From assembly GCA_025465385.1 (NCBI GenBank), contig JAODNG010000151.1:1-5463 (forward strand): a stretch of 5,463 nucleotides of DNA, written 5' to 3'. Of this stretch, positions 1 through 5,463 are shown piece by piece. The stretch is from Pseudonocardiales bacterium. Lineage in GTDB: Bacteria; Actinomycetota; Actinomycetes; Mycobacteriales; Pseudonocardiaceae. Within the stretch, counting starts at the first letter, position 1, and each line of letters begins with the position of its first letter. The notes under the pieces were generated by a model that did no database searches, was not told the origin of the DNA, and saw nothing but the letters and a program-made list of their open reading frames with translations. Both the position numbers and the translations under genes were made by a program.

Positions 1-863
1 CAGCCCTCCACCCACAATGCGGCGGCGACCCGCCGTAGCTGGTCCAGCCCGGATCGCCGCGACGTGTTGGCGGTTACCGCGAGGTGCGGCAGGCCGCTCA
101 GCGTGTCCGCCACGAATCCGGGCAGACTCCCGGTGCCGACTTGGACGAAGGCCCGCGCACCGGCCTTGTACAGACGCCGGATCAGTGGCCCGAACCGGAC
201 CGGTTCGAGCAGGTGGCGGGCGGCGAGGTCGCGGATGCGGTCGGGATTGTCGGGGTAGAGATCGACAGTGGTGGCCGACCAGATCGGGCTGACAGGGCGT
301 CGCACAGGCAGGCAGGCGAAGATGTCCAGGATCCGGTCCAAGTACGGCGCGAGCATCGGTGAGTGGAAGCCGGACCGGAACGGCAGCATCTGACCGGTGA
401 CTCCGCGTGCCTGCAACCGGACCAGGGCGGTGACCACGCCAGCTTCCGCACCGCAGATGATCGACTGGTGTGGGCAGTTGTCGTGCGAAACCACAACCCC
501 CTTCAGCCCATCAATAACCTGGTCGGCTTGTTCCGCCCCACAGCCGAGCGCGGCGAATACCAGCCCGGGGACCTGTATCGCCGCTGGGTCGAATGAGGTG
601 ATGAGCTCCTCGATCGCCCGGTGCGGGTAGATACCGGCGGCGGTCATCGCGTTCCATTCACCGACGCTGTGTCCGGCTACCAGGTCGGGTGTCACTCCGA
701 GCTCGCGCAACGCCGCGTCGAGTAGCCGGCCGACGGTGAACACACCGAGACCGTGCTGGCCGAGTACGGCGGTGTCGCCGAGGTTCGGCCGGTCCAACCC
801 GAAGTGGTCGGCGACGTCGTCCACCCGGGGTTCGAATCCCTGCTCCAAACCCGGGAAAACGAA
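1..863 (-). other. AT2 domain with altered substrate pocket, C-terminal edge cut
   Basis: The domain opens with FVFPGLEQGFEP in place of the usual FPGQGSQ. The nucleophile elbow GHSVGEW (Ser634, codon 666-668) and GFHSPM (His735, codon 363-365) are intact, so the fold and the acyl-enzyme step look functional. Only 60 residues separate the post-FPG position from the Ser, about 20 fewer than in E. coli FabD. Phe659 replaces the carboxylate-binding Arg. It probably transfers a non-dicarboxylic acyl group. The domain nearly reaches its end (VAAALWVEG) at the window edge. Confidence 0.82.
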
Positions 864-2567
864 CGCCAGCCGGCCCGGCGCAGAGTCTGGGCGCAGGGGA
901 GCGGCGGTGAACCAGACATCGTCGCGACCCCGCCATGGGGTGCCCTGCGCGACGATCCGGCGGGCCAGCGCCAACCGGCGCGCGGTGGGCGCGACGATCG
1001 CCAGCCGGCACGGCCCACCGTGGGGCAGGACGCCTGCGTCGTCGCGGTCAAGCAGACTCGTGTCTGACGCCTGGAGCTGCCGCTCCAGCTCGGCTGGCGT
1101 GTTTCCGACCAGCAGCAGCAGCCGTTCGGGACCCGAGGGCCGCGCGCGTCGCGAGCGTTGGGCGCCCGGCGGCTGCTCCAGGATGGCGTGCGCATTGATG
1201 CCGCCGAAGCCGAAGGCATTGATCACGGCCCGGCGCGGCGTGCTACCGCGGGACGGCCATGGTCGGGACTCGGTGACTGGCGCAAAGCGCGAGCCGGCCA
1301 GCGCTGGATGCGGATCGTCGCAGTGCAGGGTGGGCGGCAGAACGCCGTGGTGTACCGCCAACGCGGCTTTGATCAGCCCAGCAACCCCCGCGGCCGGCAT
1401 CGCGTGGCCGATCATCGACTTCACCGATCCGATGCCGATGTCGCGACCAGCGCCGTTCGGCGGGCCGAAGACCCGACTCAGCGAGGCCAGCTCGGTCTGG
1501 TCGCCGGCCTTGGTCGCCGTACCGTGCGCCTCGACGAGGCCGAGCGCACCAGGTTCGGTGGGGTCGAGATCGGCAGTCTGCCAGGCCCGCTCGATGGCCC
1601 GAATCTGTCCGTCGGCGCGAGGGCTCATCAGGCTTTTCGCTCGGCCGTCGCTGGCGATCCCGGTACCGCGGATCACCGCGTAGATCCGATCGTCGCCGGC
1701 GTCGGCCAGCCGCTTCAGCACCACCATTCCGGTGCCCTCACCGATGAGAATTCCGTCGGCGTTGCGGTGGAAGGGTCGAATCTGCTGGCTGGGGCTCAAC
1801 GCGCCCAGTTGGCTGAAAACGCTCCACAACGTGATGTCGTGGCAGTGGTGCACCCCGCCGGCGAGCACGACGTCGCAGCGGCCGGCGGTCAGTTCCGCGA
1901 CGGCATGGTCGATGGCGACCAGCGATGAGGCGCAGGCGGCGTCGACGGTGTAGGCGGGGCCGGCCAGGTCGAGCCGGTTGGCCACTCGGGAGGCGACCAG
2001 GTTGGGTACCAGGTCGATCGCGGACTCCGGCCGTTCCGGGCCTAGCCGGGATTGGAAGGCGGTCCGGACCGCGTCCAGCCGGGCCTCGTCGAGATCCGGG
2101 AGTAGCTCGCGCAGCGTGGTGACGAGCTGGTTGGCGGTACGGATCCGCTGGTCCAGCCGAGCCAGGCCCGGAGTGAGGTAGGCACCGCGCCCGACGATCA
2201 CGCCAACCCGGGACCGATCGCCGAGCCTGGTCTCGCCGCCCGCGTCGGCGAGCGCTTCCGCGGCCGTGTGCAGTGCGAGCAGCTGGTCGGGCTCGGTTCC
2301 CGAGACCGCCAGCGGCATGATCCCAAACCGGGTCGGGTCGAATGTGGCTGCATGGACGAACCCGCCGCGGCGGCAGTACAGCCGGTCGCCGTGTCGGGTC
2401 GAGGCGGCAGCCTCGGGATCGTAATAGGACGGGTCCCAGCGCGACGCGGGAACATCGGAGATCGCGTCAACTCCGGCCAGGATGTTGGACCAGTAGGTGG
2501 CCAGGTCAGGCGCGCCAGGAAACACCGCTGCCATCCCGACGATGGCCACCTGGATCGGTTCAGCCAT
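1..2567 (-). CDS. KS-AT type I synthase subunit of a PUFA-synthase-like system (3' end outside window)
   Basis: Second synthase protein, starting at ATG 2567-2565 and open to the left edge (855 codons read without a stop). The start is fixed by the family: MAEPIQVAIVGMAAVFPG puts the first KS strand at residue 6, as is usual. The KS (about 1-465) is complete: Cys212 in VDAACASSL, His348 in EAHGTAT, His388 in KSMIGHAMPAAG and the closing NAFGFGGINAH. It should therefore condense chains and is not a chain-length-factor-like dead copy. A linker (about 466-568, Arg-rich at first) leads to an AT (from about 569) with GHSVGEW (Ser634) and GFHSPM (His735). This AT lacks Arg at the malonyl-carboxylate position (Phe659) and Gln after FPG (Leu574). 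The start overlaps the preceding gene by 8 bases. PfaB and PfaC of PUFA synthases and Hgl proteins are the nearest analogies I recognise, but orthology cannot be assigned. Domains after the AT lie outside the window. Confidence 0.95.
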   Translation of the reverse strand, partial: MAEPIQVAIVGMAAVFPGAPDLATYWSNILAGVDAISDVPASRWDPSYYDPEAAASTRHGDRLYCRRGGFVHAATFDPTRFGIMPLAVSGTEPDQLLALHTAAEALADAGGETRLGDRSRVGVIVGRGAYLTPGLARLDQRIRTANQLVTTLRELLPDLDEARLDAVRTAFQSRLGPERPESAIDLVPNLVASRVANRLDLAGPAYTVDAACASSLVAIDHAVAELTAGRCDVVLAGGVHHCHDITLWSVFSQLGALSPSQQIRPFHRNADGILIGEGTGMVVLKRLADAGDDRIYAVIRGTGIASDGRAKSLMSPRADGQIRAIERAWQTADLDPTEPGALGLVEAHGTATKAGDQTELASLSRVFGPPNGAGRDIGIGSVKSMIGHAMPAAGVAGLIKAALAVHHGVLPPTLHCDDPHPALAGSRFAPVTESRPWPSRGSTPRRAVINAFGFGGINAHAILEQPPGAQRSRRARPSGPERLLLLVGNTPAELERQLQASDTSLLDRDDAGVLPHGGPCRLAIVAPTARRLALARRIVAQGTPWRGRDDVWFTAAPLRPDSAPGRLAFVFPGLEQGFEPRVDDVADHFGLDRPNLGDTAVLGQHGLGVFTVGRLLDAALRELGVTPDLVAGHSVGEWNAMTAAGIYPHRAIEELITSFDPAAIQVPGLVFAALGCGAEQADQVIDGLKGVVVSHDNCPHQSIICGAEAGVVTALVRLQARGVTGQMLPFRSGFHSPMLAPYLDRILDIFACLPVRRPVSPIWSATTVDLYPDNPDRIRDLAARHLLEPVRFGPLIRRLYKAGARAFVQVGTGSLPGFVADTLSGLPHLAVTANTSRRSGLDQLRRVAAALWVEG
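1171..2555 (-). other. KS domain of the second synthase
   Basis: Complete ketosynthase with the Cys-His-His triad spaced as in active enzymes (212, 348, 388). The usual DPQQRLLLE helix reads EPDQLLALH, and a helical insertion of roughly 40 residues (about 135-175, DQRIRTANQLV onward) precedes the nucleophile elbow. Both are traits of PUFA/Hgl-type KSs rather than modular cis-AT PKS domains. The stretch after the elbow, GGVHHCHDITLW, is rich in His. Confidence 0.9.
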
Positions 2568-5463
2568 CCTGTTCGACCTCGAACGCTGCCGGGTCGGCGC
2601 ACATGTACACGACCTGGGGACCGGTGCCGCCGGCGAGCTCAGCGAGCAGGCACGCGACGCCGTCGTCAGGCTCGATCATCCCGATGCCGCGCCGAGCGTA
2701 CTCGCGCGTCACCTCGGCGGAGACCATCCCGGTCCCTTCGTCGGGCGCCGCCCACGGCCCCCAGTCGACCGCGACCACCCGGCCGTGCGCCCGTGCCCCC
2801 CAGATCCGGGCCAGCGTGTCCAGCGCGTCGTTGGCTGCGGAATAGTCGGCCTGCCCCCGGTTGCCGAACACCCCCGACACGCTGCCGAACAGCACCAGAA
2901 AGCCGAGATCTTCCCGGGCTGCCTCGGCCAGTGCCCGCGCTCCGTCGACCTTGGTCGCCCACACCCGCGCGAATCCCTCGGTTGTCTTGTCGACCAGCAG
3001 CCGGTCGGCCAGCACGCCGGCACCGTGGACGATCCCGTCCAACCGCCCATGCCGCTGATACACGCCATCCACCAGGGCGGCGACCGCCGCTGGATCGCGG
3101 ACGTCGACCGCGGAGTAGCGGGCCGAGACGGCCATCCCAGCCAGCTCGGCGAGCGTCGCGCGGATCTCCCGTTCGGCAAGAATCCGGCTGGTCGCCGCAT
3201 CGATGTCGGCTGGTCTGCGGTTCCCGGCCTCTGCCAGCACCCGTCGCAACGCGATCCGGTCGGCCGCTGCCGCCGTCACCGGATCCTCCTCACCAGCCGG
3301 TGGCGGGGTCCGGCCGATCAGCTCCAGGTGACCGGCACCGGCCCGAGCCAGGCCGATCGCGATCCGCGCGGTGATGCCGCGGGCCCCGCCGGTGAGCAGC
3401 ACCACAGACTCCGGCCCGAGCCTGAGCCCGCCGGATCCCCCCGGGTCCAGTGGTGCGGCGGCGAGTTGCAGCCTGATCCGCTGCCCAGCCGCGTATCCCA
3501 CAGCGGCCGGGGAGTGGGGGGTGAGTAGTTCGCTTAGCAGATGCCCGGCGATGTGGACCGGTTCCTCCTTGGGATCCACGTCGATGACCCGAACCAAGCG
3601 ATCCGGGAACTCGCGAGCGATTGTGCGGACCAGGCCGGGTAGCCCGATCCCGGCCACGCCATTGGGGTTGTGCGCCCGACCGAACCTGCCACCTGAGCCG
3701 GTGATGACCAGCAGCTGGCTGATCCCGCCGAGCACGGCATCCCGGAGCCCGGGAAATCCGTCCGGCAGTACCGGCGCCCGGCCCCGGTCCAGCGCGGCGA
3801 GGTAAATGAGGGAATCAGTCCGTGTGACCTCAATGGGCAGATCCGGGCTGAGCAACCGTACTTCGGCACCGCGCCGCTCGAGCAGCACCGACAGCTCCAG
3901 CGCGATGCCCGCCCCATCCCCGACGATGGCGATCCGGCGACCGATGAGCGGCGCGTCGGGAGGTCCGCCCAGTGGAGGCAATGTCACGGCGTCGACGAGG
4001 TAGCGCCGCGCCGGCTGAAGTTGCGTGGTCTGAGCTGGTGCCGCGGGTGGTGGGCAGTTCCGGTTGGTGATCCAGTCGACGATGCCGCGCAGCGTGCGCA
4101 GCCGGGACAGTTCTTGCATCACTGATTCATCCAGCGCGGAGGCCGCACCAGCCAGCCCAAGCCGGTCAATGAGCAGACCGATCAGTTCCGTCCGCTTGAT
4201 CGAGTCGATGCTCAGGTCCGCCTCAAGGTCGAGATCGGCCTCCAGCATGTCCACCGGGTAGCCAGTTCGTTCGCTCACCAAAGACCGCACGGTGGCCAGC
4301 ACTGTCTCGGCTGTCAGGTCTGCCGGTTCGATCGGCTGGCCGGTACCGGACTCGAGTATCGGGTCAGCGGCGGTGTTCTGCACGGCGGCGTTCGGGACGA
4401 CGGCGGCCTGCACCGCCGCGGGTGGCACCGGAAGCGCTAACCCGGCTGGAGCAGGGGTACCGAGGTAGCTCAGCATGACCTCGCGCTGCGCCGCGATGAG
4501 CTCGCGGGTACTGCGGACGAATTCGAGCACGGCCGTTTCCCTCCCGGCCGCCGCACCGATCTCTGGTGCCGGTTCCGGTGCAGCCAGCTGTTGAGCCGGC
4601 CGCAATCCACCCGGCAAGTGCCGCCCGTCGGCGGTCTTGACCAGATGACCGTTGACCAGCCAACCGGGGCGGAGCGGAACCGCCGACCTAGACACCAGCT
4701 GGGCGTTGCGACCATGGAAGAGCCCGGTCAGATCGACCGGAACGCCGGCGACCGCGAGCTCGGCGAGAGTAAGCAGTAGCCGCCGCAGACCGCGTTCGCC
4801 TGGTACATCGGTGGCGACCGCGATGTGCGGCCGGTCGGCGAGGATGGTGTCGACCAACTGGGTGAGGACCCGGCCCGGACCGGCTTCGACGAAGACCCGC
4901 GTCCCGGCCGCGTACATCGCCTCGACCTGCTCGACGAACCGGACGGGCTCGGCGATGTGGGCGGCCAACGTTGCCCGGATCGCGGCGGGCTCGGTCGGGT
5001 ACGGCGCGGCGGTGGTATTCGACCAGACCGACGACCGCGGTGAACCGACGGTGCAGCGAGCCAGCTCGGCGGCGAAGACCGGCGTCGCCCCGGCCACCAC
5101 CGGGCTGTGGAACGCGCACGCAACCGGGATACGTGCACCGGTCAGCCCGGCCGCGGCGAGCCGCTTCAGCGCGGCGTCCACCGCCGGGGTAGGTCCGGAG
5201 ATCACTGCTTGCCCGGGTGCGTTGTGGTTGGCCACCACGACGGGCCCATCCCCTAGCGCGGCCCGGACCTGCTCGACAGCACCGGCGACCGCGGCCATCG
5301 TGCCCGGGTCGACCCCGGCAGCTGCGAGGATGGCCTGGCCACGGGCCTCGCTGAGTTCCAGCAGCTCGGCGGGATCAACCGCGCCGGCCGCGGCCAGCGC
5401 GACCAGCTCACCGTAGCTGTGCCCACCAAGATGGTCCGGTTGTATCCCCAGCGAGGTGAGCAG
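2560..5463 (-). CDS. PfaA-like type I polyketide/PUFA-type synthase, C-terminal AT-ACP-KR part (5' end outside window)
   Basis: Multidomain cytosolic synthase that loads an extender unit, carries the chain on an ACP and reduces the beta-keto group. The frame is open from 5463 to a TGA at 2562-2560 (967 residues; numbers here count from 5463). Seen in order: AT about 1-248, Ala/Pro-rich linker about 249-380, one ACP about 381-465, structural KR half about 487-680, catalytic KR about 685-953, and a short tail ending EVEQDG. The ATG at 5298 is not the real start, because the AT nucleophile motif GHSYGE lies upstream of it at residues 14-19. The AT-ACP-KR order ending at KR, the D-S-I-K-R ACP motif and the post-AT helix (REVMLSYLG) match PfaA-like and heterocyst-glycolipid-like synthases. 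An enediyne PKS would continue into DH and a PPTase. An upstream KS is inferred, not seen. The next gene overlaps the stop, so the two are probably co-translated. The product is unknown. Confidence 0.95.
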   Translation of the reverse strand: MLTSLGIQPDHLGGHSYGELVALAAAGAVDPAELLELSEARGQAILAAAGVDPGTMAAVAGAVEQVRAALGDGPVVVANHNAPGQAVISGPTPAVDAALKRLAAAGLTGARIPVACAFHSPVVAGATPVFAAELARCTVGSPRSSVWSNTTAAPYPTEPAAIRATLAAHIAEPVRFVEQVEAMYAAGTRVFVEAGPGRVLTQLVDTILADRPHIAVATDVPGERGLRRLLLTLAELAVAGVPVDLTGLFHGRNAQLVSRSAVPLRPGWLVNGHLVKTADGRHLPGGLRPAQQLAAPEPAPEIGAAAGRETAVLEFVRSTRELIAAQREVMLSYLGTPAPAGLALPVPPAAVQAAVVPNAAVQNTAADPILESGTGQPIEPADLTAETVLATVRSLVSERTGYPVDMLEADLDLEADLSIDSIKRTELIGLLIDRLGLAGAASALDESVMQELSRLRTLRGIVDWITNRNCPPPAAPAQTTQLQPARRYLVDAVTLPPLGGPPDAPLIGRRIAIVGDGAGIALELSVLLERRGAEVRLLSPDLPIEVTRTDSLIYLAALDRGRAPVLPDGFPGLRDAVLGGISQLLVITGSGGRFGRAHNPNGVAGIGLPGLVRTIAREFPDRLVRVIDVDPKEEPVHIAGHLLSELLTPHSPAAVGYAAGQRIRLQLAAAPLDPGGSGGLRLGPESVVLLTGGARGITARIAIGLARAGAGHLELIGRTPPPAGEEDPVTAAAADRIALRRVLAEAGNRRPADIDAATSRILAEREIRATLAELAGMAVSARYSAVDVRDPAAVAALVDGVYQRHGRLDGIVHGAGVLADRLLVDKTTEGFARVWATKVDGARALAEAAREDLGFLVLFGSVSGVFGNRGQADYSAANDALDTLARIWGARAHGRVVAVDWGPWAAPDEGTGMVSAEVTREYARRGIGMIEPDDGVACLLAELAGGTGPQVVYMCADPAAFEVEQDG
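2577..2580 (-). promoter_or_regulatory. Probable ribosome binding site of the KS-AT gene
   Basis: GAGG on the minus strand, 9 bases before the ATG at 2567-2565 and inside the last codons of the upstream gene. It supports the chosen start. Because the ATG overlaps the upstream TGA, re-initiation by terminating ribosomes may matter as much as this weak site. Confidence 0.5.
2605..4005 (-). other. Ketoreductase (structural plus catalytic halves)
   Basis: The first half (about residues 487-680) is a degenerate Rossmann-like structural subdomain of the kind that precedes PfaA KRs. The catalytic half begins at TGGARGIT (691-698), the NADPH-binding loop, and has the short-chain dehydrogenase tetrad Lys838, Ser861, Tyr874 and Asn878 (YSAAND), with the usual 13- and 4-residue spacings between Ser, Tyr and Asn. 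The position of the B-type LDD motif reads L818-A819-D820, so the conserved last Asp is kept, 18 residues before the Lys. This suggests D-hydroxy products by analogy with modular KRs, although the rule is untested for PfaA-type KRs. Confidence 0.9.
4069..4323 (-). other. Single acyl carrier protein domain
   Basis: Residues about 381-465 form one four-helix carrier domain. The phosphopantetheine attachment serine is Ser421 (codon 4201-4203) in LEADLSIDSIKR, the wording typical of PUFA-synthase ACPs. Only one copy is present, whereas marine and thraustochytrid PUFA synthases carry several in tandem. Ala/Pro/Gln-rich linkers on both sides give it mobility. It needs an Sfp/PfaE-type phosphopantetheinyl transferase, which is not in this window. 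Confidence 0.92.
4324..4717 (-). other. Post-AT linker, Ala/Pro-rich, with a rare TTA codon
   Basis: Residues about 249-380 join AT1 to the ACP. The first half holds conserved post-AT elements (WLVNGHLVKTADGR, PGGLRP and the helix REVMLSYLG). The second half is low-complexity, with an imperfect A-A-V-Q repeat, as expected for a flexible tether. The Leu342 codon at 4438-4440 is TTA, the only in-frame TTA noticed in either gene. Confidence 0.75.
4718..5463 (-). other. AT1 domain (malonyl-type acyltransferase), N-terminal edge cut
   Basis: The Ser-His pair is Ser16 (GHSYGE, codon 5416-5418) and His119 (CAFHSP, codon 5107-5109). Arg41, 25 residues after the Ser, sits where FabD-type acyltransferases hold the substrate carboxylate. 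The C-A-F-H motif resembles the HAFH signature of malonyl-specific ATs rather than the YASH of methylmalonyl ATs. The N-x-N-x-P-G-Q-x-V-I-S-G strand is also present. The F-P-G-Q-G-S-Q start of the domain lies beyond the window and could not be checked. Malonyl-CoA as substrate is inferred. Confidence 0.88.

Noticed and set aside
828..840. GGTTCGAATCCC, which looks like a tRNA T-arm (possible tRNA 3' end or attachment site)
   Set aside because: It falls inside the AT2 coding frame (G-F-E-P region). No upstream segment at tRNA distance pairs with the following TGCTCC to form an acceptor stem, and no anticodon arm is apparent.
1108..1122. CAG-type trinucleotide run as a microsatellite
   Set aside because: Only about four units, encoding a short Leu run in the KS-AT linker. 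Ordinary for high-GC coding sequence.
692..1219. Minus-strand open frames in other registers (also 182-496, 2198-2602, 2709-3200, 3534-3917, 4688-5119)
   Set aside because: Out-of-frame shadows of the two synthase genes, whose own frames carry all the domain motifs without interruption.
2268..3374. Long plus-strand open frame (368 codons), with similar plus-strand frames at 2497-3528, 1158-1928 and 736-1683
   Set aside because: They lie antisense to recognisable KR, KS and AT domains, are Arg/Pro-rich or low-complexity without any family motif, and overlap each other. Such frames are common opposite high-GC genes.
5296..5298. ATG at 5298 as the start of the right-hand gene
   Set aside because: The frame stays open to 5463 and encodes the AT active-site motif GHSYGE upstream of this ATG, so it is an internal methionine.
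1..5463. Promoters, terminators, CRISPR arrays, insertion sequences or RNA genes
   Set aside because: Both strands were scanned. The two genes overlap and fill the window, leaving no intergenic space, and no direct-repeat array, inverted-repeat hairpin with a T-run or transposase motif was seen.

Overview
The window is protein-coding from end to end on the minus strand. It holds parts of two large genes for an iterative, PUFA-synthase-like type I polyketide/lipid synthase. No RNA gene, mobile element, CRISPR array or intergenic gap was seen. G+C looks high (about two thirds by eye, not computed), with codons mostly ending in G or C and Ala/Arg/Gly/Val-rich proteins. Together with KS and AT sequences of an actinobacterial style, this suggests an actinomycete. 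The genus cannot be decided, although the third-position bias looks milder than in a typical Streptomyces.

Right-hand part (5463 down to 2560): the last 967 residues of a multidomain synthase, in the order AT - Ala/Pro-rich linker - single ACP - structural KR half - catalytic KR, then stop. The 5' end lies outside the window. A protein ending AT-ACP-KR with an ACP of the D-S-I-K-R type is the tail of a PfaA-like architecture (KS-AT-ACP-KR), so a KS is expected just upstream. The enediyne synthase layout is unlikely because the gene stops right after KR, with no DH or phosphopantetheinyl transferase domain.

Left-hand part (2567 down to 1): a second synthase gene whose ATG overlaps the stop of the first by 8 bases (ATGGCTGA). 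It encodes an intact KS (Cys212, His348, His388) followed by an AT that runs off the left edge. The frame was read by hand through all 855 codons without a stop.

How they may work together: AT1 has the features of a malonyl-CoA loader, the lone ACP carries the chain, and KR reduces the beta-keto group. The second protein adds a further active KS and an unusual AT that keeps its Ser/His pair but has lost the Arg that holds the malonyl carboxylate and the Gln after F-P-G. AT2 is therefore more likely to handle a non-dicarboxylic acyl group (starter, acyl transfer between subunits, or release) than an extender unit. Dehydratase and enoyl reductase functions (for example a PfaD-like protein) would have to come from outside the window. 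The product cannot be named. A single TTA codon in the AT-ACP linker hints at bldA-type control if the host is a Streptomyces-like actinomycete.
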